A stretch of 64,000 nucleotides of DNA from Girardinichthys multiradiatus (lineage: Eukaryota; Chordata; Actinopteri; Cyprinodontiformes; Goodeidae). The stretch spans positions 3,346,751-3,410,750 of the forward strand of contig NC_061817.1 of the NCBI RefSeq assembly GCF_021462225.1, given 5' to 3'. The notes beneath the pieces were generated by a model that saw only the letters and a program-made list of their open reading frames with translations, was not told the DNA's origin and did no database searches. Below are positions 1 through 10,859 of the stretch, piece by piece. Position 1 is the stretch's first letter; each line of letters begins with the position of its first letter. Made by a program: the position numbers and the translations under genes.

Positions 1-994
1 ATATCATGCAAAATCCAATTTGTTAGCCTTTAAATATATTTTTTGTGTACTTGGAGTCTGTAGTAATGCAAACAAGTTTAATTTAGTATCTCGAGGTGTT
101 GCGGAGATATCTTTATATTCTGTTTAGGTCATATTTTTCAGTCCGTCCAGTTTTCTCTATCATCTATTACGTTTTTGACCTGTTACGCCACAGTTTTTGC
201 TGTGGAACGACTAAACAAGGTCATGGACTTCCAGCTGATAAATTTTTATGTATACGCTGTTTTTTTTCTCACTGCCATTTTGTAGTCCTAGCTCAAGTAT
301 GCCTACGCTGCAAGAGGATAAGTTCGGTTCGGTTGTTTATTACACCGTTCCCCAGTATCAGAACCTATTCAAAGTGCTTGGTTAAATTTTATTTTTAATG
401 AAAATGCACCCACATCAGTGGGAAAAATGGTCTTTGTCTGTGCGAAGCACTGCAAGAAAAAGTGCCATCAGCAACCTCTGACAGTATCAAGAAAGAACAC
501 TTAAAGACTTAATCTGATTTAGGGGTCAGTTCCTTCTGTCTGTGGAAACAATAGACGCAAGCTGCAAATAATGCTAAAATGATGACAAGCTTTATTTTAC
601 ACATTAATTTATTGTGTGCTTATATGACACCCTGGCCATTGTTTTGAGAGCAGTAGCAGTGTGCCTTTTGCTTATGTTAGTGCTGTGTGCTGATTTTAGC
701 TCCTTGAGGGCATACTACATTACATAAACAGTTTGGCATTGTTTTTGATGTTTTTGTCTTGTTTACTTTATATAGACCACAACTGAATGATTTAGGTGTG
801 AAAGGGAAGGATTTTAAAGCATGATATGTCCCCTTTAAAACATCTAATTGAAATAAAGTTTGTCGTAACTTTAAAAACACCCCACTGAACAAATCGACTG
901 GGCTTAGAAGCCTGTTCGCATTAGCTCAACAGGTAACCTTTTACAAACACAAACAAAATCAAAACACCACAAAATAAACAATATGTTGGTTGTT
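1..994. other. Gene-free flank
   Basis: AT-rich sequence with short chance ORFs only. No exon, RNA gene or known repeat was recognised. Confidence 0.6.
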
Positions 995-3685
995 TTATCG
1001 TGAACTAATTTTCTCTGCCCAGGCCCTACCTCCTACGTGGATAGTTCTGATGAACAGGAATAAGGAAGGTCTTCCCTCACTCATGAATAAGACCCCGAGA
1101 TACTTGAAATCCTCCACTTGAGGCAGGAGCTCCCCTCCAACCTGAAGAGGACAAGCCACCCTTTTTCGGTCTAGAACCGTGGCCTCGGACTTGGAGGAGC
1201 TGATCTTCATCCCAGCCGCTTCACACTCGGCTGCGAACTGCCCCAGTGCATGCTGTCGGTCTTGGCTAGAGGGGGCCAGCAGGACCACGTCATCTGCAAA
1301 AAGAAGAGACGAAATCTACTGGTTCCCAAACCAGACCCCCTCTGTGGCTGCGCCTAGAAATCCTGTCCATAAAAGTTATGAACAGGACCCTTGACAAAGG
1401 GCAGCCCTGCCGAAGTCCAACATGCACCGGGAACAGGTCTGACTTTGTGCCGGCAATGCGGACCAAACTCCTGCTCCGCTTGTACAGAGACCGGATGGCC
1501 CCTGATAAAGGGACCCCGATTCCATGCTCCTGGAGCACTCCCCACAGGGCACCATGAGGGACACAGTCGAATGCCTTTTCCAGGTCCACAAAACACATGT
1601 GGACCGGTTGGGCAAACTCCCATGAACCCTTGAGTACCCTGCAGTATGGGTGCGGGTATAGAGCTGATCCAGTGTTCTACGGCCGGGACGAAAACCACAT
1701 TGCTCCTCCTGAAGCCGAGGTTCAACTATCGGCTGGACTCTCCTCTCCAATACCCTGGCATAGGCCTTACCAGGGAGGCTGAGGAGTGTGATCCCCCTGT
1801 AGTTGGAACACACCCTCCGCTCACCCTTTGTATGAAGGGGGACCACCACCCCAGTCTATCAGTCCAGAGGCACTGTCCCCGACCACCACGCAATGTTGAA
1901 GAGGCGTGTCAACCATGATAGCCCCACTACACCCAGAGACTTGAGGTACTCAGGGCAGATCTCATCCACCCCCGAAGCCCCGCCACCACGGGGCTTTTTA
2001 ACCACCTTGGTGACTTCAGCCTGGGTGATGAAAGAGTCCAACTCCGAGTCCCCAGCCTCTGCTTCCACCAAGGAATGCATGATGGCAGGATTGAGGAAAT
2101 CCTCAAAGTACTCCTTCCACCGCCCGATAATGTCCCTAGTCAAGGTCAGCAGCCTCCCACCCCCACTGTAAACAGTGTTGGCGAAGCACTGCTTCCCCCT
2201 CCGGAGGAATCCAGAATCCAGAATCCTCCAGAATCGCTTTGAGGCCAACCGGTAGTCCTTCTCCATGGCCTCACTGAACTCCTCCCAGGCCCGTGTTTTT
2301 GCCTCTGCCACAGCCCGGGCTGCGGCACGCTTGGCCTCATGGTACCCGTCAGCCACCTCAGGAGTCCCACAAGCCAACCACAGCCAATAGGACTCCTTCT
2401 TCAGCTTGACAGCGTCCCTTACTGCTGGTGTCCACCACCGGGTTCGGGGATTGCCGCCGCAACAGGCACCACAGACCTTACGGTCGCAGCTATGGGTAGC
2501 AGCATTGACAATAGATGGTCCACTCGGACTCAATGTCTCGCACATCTGGTCAAAGCTCTTCCGGATGTGGGAGTTGATTACATCCCTGGCCGAGGGCTCT
2601 GTTCCCAGCAGATCCTCACTATGTGCTTGGGCCTGCGAAGTCTGTCTGGCTTTCTCCTGCTTCCAGCAGATCCAACTCACCACCAGGTGGTGATCAGTGG
2701 ACAGCTCAACCCCTCTATTCACCCGAGTGTCCATAACATGCGGTCAAAGGTCTGACGACACGACGACAAAGTCGACCACTGACCTCCCGCCTAAGGTGTC
2801 CTGGTGCCAAGTGCACTGATGAACACCCTTATGCTTGAACATGGTGTTCATTATGGACGATCCGTGACTACCACAAAGGTCCAATAATGAAACACCACTC
2901 GGATTTAGATTGGGGAGGCCATTCCCCCCAATCACGCCTCTCCAGGTGTCACTGTCGTTTCCCACGTGGGCGTTGAAGTCCCCCAGCAGAATAATGGAGT
3001 CCCCGGGAGGGGCACTATCCAGCACCCCCAACAGGGACGCCACGAAGGCCAGGTACTTCGCACTACCACTCGGCCCGTAGGCTGAAACGACAGTCAGAGA
3101 CCTGTCCCGAACCCGAAGGCGCAAAGATTCGACCCTCTCATCCACTGGGGTAAACCCCAATACGAGACGCCTGAGCTGGAAGGCAACAAGCAAACCCACC
3201 CCAGCCAGCCGCCTCTCCCCGTGGGCCACTCCAGAGTAGAAGAGAGTCCAGCCCCTCTCAAGGAGATCGGTTCCAGAGCCCGCGCTGTGTGTGGAGGTGA
3301 GCCTGACTATTTCTAGTCAATATTTCTTGACCTCCTGCACAAGCTCAGGCTCCTTTCCCCCCACAGTGAGGTGACATTCCACATCCCTAGAGCCAGCCTA
3401 AGCATCCGGGTATTGGGCTGCCGAGGTCTCCACCTTTGTCTGTCACCCAATCCTTTTTGCACTGGTCCCTCACTGTTCCCCCTGCAGGTGGTGGACCCGC
3501 TGAGGCATGGCCTCACGCGTCTTGTTTGGGCTTGGCCCGGCCGGGTCCCGCGAGGAGCAACCCAGCCACCAGGCGCTCTCTGATGAGTCCCGACCCCAGG
3601 CCTGGCTCCAGGGTAGGACCCCGGCTCCGCTGTACCGGGCGACGTCAAGTGCCTCGATGTAATTGTCCTCATGAGGGTGTTTTGA
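995..3685 (-). mobile_element. APE-type LINE, copy 1, inactivated (3' end missing)
   Basis: A non-LTR retrotransposon with apurinic endonuclease then reverse transcriptase, read on the minus strand. The start of the endonuclease (RLALGMWNVTSLWG) lies near 3390 and the endonuclease core is at 2744-3229 with SIILLGDFNAHVGNDSDTWR. The linker and RT start are at 1859-2734. RT motifs follow: CGFRPGR near 1700, VDLEKAFD near 1590, and FADDVVLLA at about 1270-1300. Lesions: TGA at 2744 splits the endonuclease from the linker although the frame is unchanged, two adjacent stops lie near 1860, and at least two frameshifts lie between 1290 and 1700. The copy stops soon after the KYLGVLF motif (about 1060), so the C-terminal part of the RT protein is absent. 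The left flank and 5' leader beyond about 3685 do not match the second copy of the family at 48.6 kb. Confidence 0.85.
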
Positions 3686-5168
3686 ATGATGAGTGAATGG
3701 TGACTGAATAGTGTTGCGCCTTAATAAACCTGCTGCTACTTCCACCTTACTCTGCCTTTAGTATTATTTCTCACTGGAAATCCAGACGCAAAGGCCGCCA
3801 GGTAACAGAATCGAAAAACGTATCTAACTTTATGATAGATGGAGATATTTCCACACAAAATCCCAGGATAGTCTTAGTAAACACAACATATAACAACATC
3901 ACAATGACCTCATTAATATTCAAACTTATTCTGAAATCCATAATAATTCAGTGACACCATGTTAAAATTAAAGTGTGACAATAATTATTGGTAAAAGAAG
4001 AGCTAAATAAAATAAAAGAAATATTGAACCATCAAGGTAACAAACAATTTCTCTATTCACTGTTATAATTTTAGCAGGCCTCAGCTTATCAAAGCTCTAA
4101 AGCTTCGTCTTTAAGCATATTAAAACAATCCCCAAGCTAGATTTGGAAACTGACTGTCTGGATTCACCTGGGGAGAAAAAAACAAGCTAGAAGTATCACA
4201 TGTGAAGGCAGTCTAATTGTACAATAGTAAAGAATAAAGAGCACTACAGCAGTGCCAAGCCGGAATGATTTGTTGCATTCGGTCAGAATATTGTGCAGAT
4301 GTGCAGATCTGTAAGTATGTCAATATCCAATGTGGAGAAGCCAGGGTAGTAGGACATTTTATGACTGAGCTATAGTACTCTATCAGAGTGCATCAGCCTC
4401 TGGAAAGAAGCTGTTCTTCTGTCCACTGGTTTGCCATCTGATGCTTCATAGGCTCTTACTTGAGGGGAGGGCACTAGACATTGCATTTGCTGGGTGGATG
4501 GGGTTCTCTTTGTTGCTGGAGGCCTTCCTTTATCTGTTTTTGTTTATATTCATGACATTTGGTAAGGATTTTACCTACAATCATTTGTGTGGCATTCGTG
4601 ACCTTCTGCTGCAAATGACTTGCTTTTTCAGTGAGAACAACAGTAGAACGTCCTCAGGATGGATCTGCAAAGTCCCGCTGAACTTAGCCTCCTGAGGAAA
4701 CCCAACTATGGTTGGGCTATCGCAACTGGGGCTGAGGGGTTTTTGATCCGGGTTTAGATCCCGGGAGAAGTTCACTCCCATGTAACTCAAGCTGCTGACA
4801 CATTAAACTGCAAACTTCAACGTACAACAGTCTGTATAATTCTATATGCAGTCATAAATGAGCAGGGTCTACAGAAAGGCTCAGCACACAGGCCTGGAAA
4901 GAGCCATTATTGAGCGTCAGGGAAGAGGGGACGATGCTGTGTTCTGACAGACTGTGGCCTCTAAAAAATCCAGGAGCCAGTTACAGAAGAAGGGTCTAAT
5001 GCAAAATGTTTTAGGTTTGTGCATCAGGGAATGGTAGATTATGGCTTTAAAAGCTGGCGTGAAACATATAAAGAGCTCGCGGACATACAGTATTTACTAC
5101 AAAGTGACTAAAAGAACAAGAAGCAACATGTTGTAATTGCATAGTCAAAGCAGTATTAACCTAATAAC
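3686..5168. other. Gene-free stretch
   Basis: AT-rich. 4380-5000 has a faint resemblance to LINE coding sequence (CATCAGCCTCTGGAAAGAAGC), but this is not firm. Nothing else was seen. Confidence 0.5.
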
Positions 5169-6485
5169 TAGGGTTGTGCATCAAGTCCCATGAATTGATT
5201 GGACCCAGGACTTTCAACATTCTCATTCTCCCAGAATGATTTACACTTTAAAATTTCGATTCCTAGTTTCCATGCCTAGTCTGCCAATCAAAAGAAGAAG
5301 CCGACAAACACCAACAAAGAAGAATCCTCAGAAATTGTGCGAGCAACCTTTGACACTATGCGGTGGCAATTGAAAGTGTAGCTTAACTTTAACAAAAGAA
5401 ATGACTAGTCGGCTCAGTGCAACACTTGCCATAAGATTATATCATGCAAAAGAGGGTGCGCAACCAACATGATTAAACACCACTGTATTTTTGGTACAGA
5501 AGTAACAGAGTGTCCCATCTTGGATGCACTGTGCCAGTGTTACACCGGCCTTTCTCCACCCCTGACACTCAAACAATAAAACAATAAAACGTGTTTTATA
5601 CCAACACTGAGGCAGCTAAGAAGTTATACACAGCCTAAAATGGTGGGTCACCTCAAATGCAAATACCAAGTTTACATTAGACAATGTACTTTTTCATAGA
5701 CAAAAGACCTGAAATTGCTAACATTACCCAGGCAGTTGACCAGACTCCGCAATATTATAATATATTATGTCTGAGGACTCTGCTGCAACCAATAAAAGAC
5801 TTATCCTTTGCTATCAGGTCCAACTTTCTCATATTTATGCGGTCAAGCGTCTTCTACACCCAGTGACCGTGAGCTCTCCACTTCAGGAGACCCTATCAGT
5901 CCAGAACACTTACACATACTGTCTGAGAAGGCAAAAATTATCATTTTCCTTAACCAGAAATGTTTCTGATTTTATACGGTACCTGCTGCTAATCTGGACT
6001 GTATTGTACAAGTTGTTTCTTGTTTTTGTTTGATTTTCTGCACCAGGTTAGCCCATCAGTGGGAGCTAAGTAACATGTGTAAGTGTAACTACCTGCAGCA
6101 TCAGACACTGGATATGTTTAAATATGTTTAATGAGGTTTTCAGAAATAACGCTCTATTGTGAAAATATACCCCTTTGAAAAAAGAATTCACAACATTAAT
6201 GTACATGTTCATAGGCTTGATATTTATAGATTGGTTGAAAATAGCCCTGTAAGAAATAGTAGTAAAGTTTATAGTAAAATTCATAAAAAGCAAAAGGTTC
6301 ACAGAATTAAAATTCATAGAAAAGTTCAGAGTTTTTCATTCAGAAAGAACTCTGGTTAGTTTGTATTTAAATGATATAAACCTTTTTGACCCTGCCTCTT
6401 ATAAGAATCAGAATCTAGAATTGATAGGAACAGGAATCGAAACAAGGAATCTTAATTGGAATCGTTCAGTTTATGCCTAACCCTA
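5169..6485. mobile_element. hAT-like non-autonomous DNA transposon
   Basis: The termini are TAGGGTT and AACCCTA (7-bp perfect inverted repeat). Imperfect inverted similarity continues inward, for example TTTCGATTCCTAGTTTCC on the left against GGAACAGGAATCGAAAC on the right. The flanks are CTAATAAC (5161-5168) and GTAATAAC (6486-6493), an 8-bp target duplication with one mismatch, as expected for hAT elements. No transposase was recognised in the 1.3 kb interior. Confidence 0.55.
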
Positions 6486-6493
6486 GTAATAAC

Positions 6494-7624
6494 CTAATAT
6501 TGACGCTTTGTTTTGGACTTCTGTGAAATTATTTCTGGTAATTGTTTCCTTATTCGTAAAAGAAAGAAGTCATATCACTGTGAAACATTTGGTAAAGGAA
6601 AAAGTGGTGGCTAATCAGACGTACACCGCCTGTTTTAGCTGACTTTAGCTATTTAAATCAACTTAGAATGAAAAGGTTCATTACAGTGGGATACAATGTT
6701 ATGTAAGTGGATGTTAGCAGTCTTTGTTAAAATTGATGCCGTGTTGCCTGATGCGACTCCCCAGTGCTTGCTACCTGAAGGAATAAACCTTTTGATTTTG
6801 TGTCAGTTGTGCAGCAGCATTGCGTTTGATATGTTTACTGTTTGAAAGTTATCCTGGTGGACTCACAATCAGCTGATTTAACATTGATTAATACATTGTA
6901 CATCTGACTAGCTTGTTAGCCATCCACAAGCTGCGAGAATGTATTTAATTTTCCAACAAGCTCATGGTGACTTCTTCAAATTATAGGGACCTTTTACCAA
7001 TAATAACTAACACAAAATTTCACTTGAAAAAAACCAAGCAATTACATTTAGAGACAAATGTTTTCAAAACTTTATAAACTAAAACACTGTTGTAAAGAAG
7101 GGTTGGCCAAAACTGCTTCAGTGGAGGAAACTGATAAAGTCATAGCGAAAATGAGTGCTTAAAGTAACTGCTACTAAAGGTGGTTCAAGCTATTTACCCA
7201 TGGGCTGTATTCAGTTTTAATTACTCTGTACGTCCATTTTGTTTTCAAGTTGTTTGATGTTTGATAATAATGACTGTTGAATGCATTTGTACATTTGACG
7301 TTAGATATAAAACAATTCACAATTTGCTAATGGCTAGATCATGTTTTTATGTCCTGATATATGAAGTAAATGGCAAATGAACACATCCTGATGTCAGTAA
7401 TTGAACATTAATAGACAGGTGATCAGTTATGTTCAAACCCAATAAGACTGTCAGTTAAATAAAAATGAGTAGATGTCAAACTAAAGTCACAAAAAAAGCT
7501 AAAGTGTGTAGTTTTTAATGTGCAGGATGAAGTGTGTATATTATCAGCATTTGATGAACGTGTCCCCACATTCGCCCCTGCTCAGAGGATGGTTGATGCA
7601 TTTTGGTTGTTCCTGTTTCCTCCT

Positions 7625-7626
<2 letters not shown>
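6494..7626. other. Gene-free stretch
   Basis: AT-rich sequence without recognisable exons or repeats. Confidence 0.55.

Positions 7627-7711
<85 letters not shown>
7627..7711 (+). repeat. (TC)n(AC)n compound microsatellite
   Basis: About 18 TC units (7627-7662) followed directly by about 25 AC units (7662-7711). The small ORFs that cross it are artefacts of the repeat. Confidence 0.95.
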
Positions 7712-7712
<1 letters not shown>

Positions 7713-8149
7713 GAGAAACAGAGACAGGAGGTGCTGAAAGAATGTTGCACAATAGTTTGTTTATGTCAGGCTAACACAGCAAGCAGACTCCAGAGTGTGT
7801 GTGGAGAGGACACGGGGTCAGAAGATACACCACACCAGCAGAAGCAAACATTCATAGGTGTTCAGGCTTGTCTGGCACATTGACACACACCCTTACCAAC
7901 CCACACACATACAAACACACACTTATCATTGACAGAGCTTGTGCAGGGATACAAGATCACTGCCATGTTGGATGGTTGGACGGAAGGTGGCAGCAGTAGT
8001 TGTAGTAGTATTTTTTTTTTTGCAGGCAAAACTATGTCTAGATTGAAAATACATTTCTTGAGAACTTTCTTATTAAATTCAGTTTAAGACTATCAGAAGT
8101 ATGGCCTAGAAAAAGTTTGTGTGCAATCCAAAGGAAATCACTTATGTTC

Positions 8150-9130
8150 TGAAGACCGATATGCCATATAGGGACAAAAGCCTTACGGTCTCCAAACCAG
8201 ACACCTCAGTTCCTCGACCACACCTTGAGATCCTGTCCAAAAACACCAGAAACATGTAGCTCCAGGGGAGGACAACATGCGGAGGGAACAAGCACAAGTT
8301 TGTTCTGATAATGTAGACACTGCTTTTGCTTTGGTTATACAAGGACTTTACAAGCCCTTATAGCCATCCCTATATAATCAAGTACAAATATGTCAGTTCA
8401 TTCAATGGATTTTAAATCTGTCTATGAGATTGAAATGCATTGATTACAAGTTTATGTGTGTAAACTAGATCCGTTTGTCTTGTAAAGGACCTTGCGACTG
8501 CGTTTGTTGTGAATCAGCGCTATATTAATATACTGAACTGAATAAAACTAAATTTAATTGGATTAAACTTAATTGAAGTTAATTAAATTGAATCTCTAGC
8601 ACCTTTCTGACTCTCTCAATAGTTTTCCAGAGCTTCCTTTAATTCACTTAACAGCTCTTCCCCATGGCCTCACCAAATTCCTCTATGGCAGCAGAGCATA
8701 TAAGGTTTTGCTTCTGCAACCTCAGAGCCCGCAGTCTTTCTAGCAACCCACTACAAGTGGCAGCCTCACTTCTGTCAGTGAATGTGTGTATGAATGGGTG
8801 GATGACTGAATGTAGTGTGAAGCACTTTGGGGTCTCTGGGGACTTGATAAAGCACTATACAAGTACAAGCCATTTACCATTTACCATTACATCTCTGGAA
8901 TTTCAGGAGTCTTTCAGCCCACCAAGTCCTATGGACCTTCTTCAGCTTGAAGACTTTCATCACAGCTGATGTCCATTAACTGAAGGATCTGGCTTTCTCT
9001 CAAAAGGCAATAGTGACCTTCAGGACACAGTTCCTGGAAGCCATCTTGGTAATAGAGGCCCTTTACATGTCCAATGCTGAATCTATGTTCCCAACCATTC
9101 TTGGAACAGGAGAGAAACACCCTAATTCCA
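8150..9130 (-). mobile_element. Very degraded LINE relic (same family), interrupted by repeat tails
   Basis: The plus-strand text at 8185-8370 follows the RT-coding stretch 1320-1520 base by base with many changes (for example CAAACCAGAC, GATCCTGTCCA, ACAACATGCGG, GGTTATACAAGGAC). 8654-8735 follows the stretch near 2262-2310 (CCATGGCCTCACCAAATTCCTC) and 8905-8960 follows 2360-2412 (CTTCTTCAGCTTGA). The parts are in the correct order for one minus-strand copy with later insertions at about 8450-8600 and 8775-8890. Confidence 0.55.
8775..8890 (+). repeat. Repeat 3' tail ending in CCATTTA repeats
   Basis: The sequence GTGAAGCACTTTGGGGTC, then a stretch predicted to pair, then AAGCACTATACAAG and the short tandem tail CCATTTACCATTTACCATTA. 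This is the typical 3' end of a fish non-LTR element or its SINE partner. A related tail (CTTGTAAAGGACCTTGCGAC, then CAGCGCTATATTAATA) lies at 8475-8540. Confidence 0.5.
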
Positions 9131-10034
9131 ATTCACCCTTACCACTCATTTGGGTTTAGCCAGTGGAATACTTTCTTTCAGTGTCTAAGACATCACACTC
9201 CTGGTCTCATGACCAGGAGTGGATGACCATTGTTTCAAGGTGGATTGGTATCAACTAGAGCTATGGACCACCTTGTGCAAGAAACTGCTGTTGGGCAGTT
9301 TAGCTTACCGTAAAAAATACTTTCATTTATTACTGATGATCCGAGCACTTTAAATATTCCTTGTACATAAAAATACACATTTTCCTCAGACTGTCAGACA
9401 GCTCTGCAGGAGGAGAGACCACAGTTCCAGGTTTGGCTGCAGTTTCCAAAAATCTCCCAGGGATCCTCTACACCCTCATGTCCTGCCATCCTCTACTTCA
9501 CTGTCTACACAGCTTCTACTTTATATAAATATTTGCTTATGATTAGACAGTCAAAGTATCAATTCCCTGTGCTCCTTGACGGATTAGCTGTTTTTTATCT
9601 ATTAAATTAACATTTTACTAAAACAGTTTTCTGTTTGTGCTGTAGATATTTGAAATTACTTTGCTGATTATAATAAAATAATTATAAGGGTGTTAATCAG
9701 TGTTTAGTAGTTATTGTAAATAAACCATGCCATTGTAAAGCAACAACTCTGGCCAGATGCAGGTTGAAAAAAGGTTAAATGTAAAATAACGATTTAACGT
9801 TTTCCTGCTTATAGATCCAGTGCAACTTAAGGAACTTAAGCACAGACTCTTTAGGTGTAGGAAAAGGTTCATCATTTCATTTCTAACTGTTTGGTTATTT
9901 GACAAGAGTTAAATAATCTTACATTAGGTTCATAATCTTTGTTATGAATTTTGAGTATTTATTGTGTAGGTTTGGTTAAAGCCATTTATAGGCATTTTTT
10001 TACTTTTTCTTGGATTATCTAGCAGCCTTCAGGT
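9131..10034. other. Gene-free stretch
   Basis: No coding or repeat structure was recognised. Confidence 0.5.
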
Positions 10035-10130
10035 ATCTAATCAGGATGCCCCATTGGCACTTCCTTTTGGAGGTTTTCCGGGCCTGTCCCACTGGGAGGA
10101 CATCCCAGGGAAGTGGGTGGTGGGCTACAG
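10035..10130 (+). mobile_element. LINE 3' coding fragment
   Basis: Plus-strand translation gives RMPHWHFLLEVFRACPTGR, a degenerate version of the C-terminal segment of the RT protein in this LINE type. The fragment is about 100 bp and adjoins a GC-rich tract on its right. Confidence 0.45.
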
Positions 10131-10510
10131 GGTGGCGTGGAGGGGCTGCAGCGTGTGGGGTGGGGGCGTCGTGTCCTCTTCTTGGATGTGGGGTCACCAG
10201 CATTTGAATTGGCTGAGCGGCAATGGTGGAGCTGAGCTGGATTACGTTTCTCCCTGAGCTAACGTGGCAGTGGCGGTGATGTGGTGTGTTTGTGTGGTTG
10301 CGGGTGTTGTGGTGGGGGACGCCGGCCCTGGGTGCTTGCCGCTGGTCGGAGACCTATTGCCGGGTGAATTTCGTCCCGTCTTGGTGTGGGCTCGGGGGTT
10401 CTGTTGTGGGCACGGTGCTCGGTGGTGTCTGCCCTGTTGTGCCTGTGGGCGGAGGCTGGGTTGGCGTTGCACAAGGCCCTTGCCTTGATTCTCGCTGTGC
10501 GCTGTGTGGT
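10131..10510. other. GC-rich, G-biased tract of unknown origin
   Basis: About 380 bp that is strikingly G- and T-rich on the plus strand (runs such as GGTGTTGTGGTGGGGGACG) inside AT-rich flanks. It is open in several frames, but the translations are low-complexity and not protein-like. It lies between a LINE fragment and a SINE fragment, so it is probably part of a repeat I do not recognise. Confidence 0.4.
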
Positions 10511-10650
10511 TAGGGGGCAGGAAGCTGGTGCTTTTCTCCAGCAGTCTACGGGCAAGAGGCAGGGTGCACCCTGGACAGGTGGCCAATCCCAACCCAAGAC
10601 CTTCTTGCTGCAAGGCAACAGTGCTACCAACTGCGCCCCGTGCAGCAAGC
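10511..10650 (-). repeat. tRNA-derived SINE fragment with internal deletion
   Basis: Reverse-oriented copy of the SINE seen at 13308. The tail part (GCTGGTGCTTTTCTCCAGCAGTC through CACCCTGGACAGGTGGCCA) joins directly to the head part (CAAGACCTTCTTGCTGCAAGGCAACAGTGC), so the middle of the element is deleted. Confidence 0.7.
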
Positions 10651-10731
10651 AGGGTGTTACAATTGAAATAATCCCAAAGCAGTTTCTAATAAAGTTCCTT
10701 TATAAAAATCAAGCGGAGCATTAAAGCGTCA
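10651..10731 (+). repeat. 80-bp dispersed repeat, copy 1
   Basis: GTTACAATTGAAATAATCCC followed by AAGCAGTTTCTAATAAAGTT and CATTAAAGCGT is closely repeated at 38174-38250. It is possibly an LTR fragment because of its TGTTACAATT start and the internal AATAAA. Confidence 0.6.
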
Positions 10732-10824
10732 ACCATAATTTTGTAAGTCTGTTGGGCTTCTTCTTGGCACACAGTCAACAATTCTGAGCGATAGTCTGCT
10801 GGACACGACACGGTAAAAAAGAAA

Positions 10825-10825
<1 letters not shown>

Positions 10826-10853
<28 letters not shown>
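10826..10853 (+). repeat. (AAT)n microsatellite
   Basis: About nine AAT units in an A-rich context. Confidence 0.9.
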
Positions 10854-10855
<2 letters not shown>

Positions 10856-10859
10856 CAAA

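Noticed and set aside
96..398. Open frame of 100 codons at the left edge
   Set aside because: The translation is rich in F, Y, C and S with no domain, and the region is AT-rich non-coding sequence.
7515..7883. Open frames through the TC/AC microsatellite on both strands
   Set aside because: They exist only because dinucleotide repeats lack stop codons.
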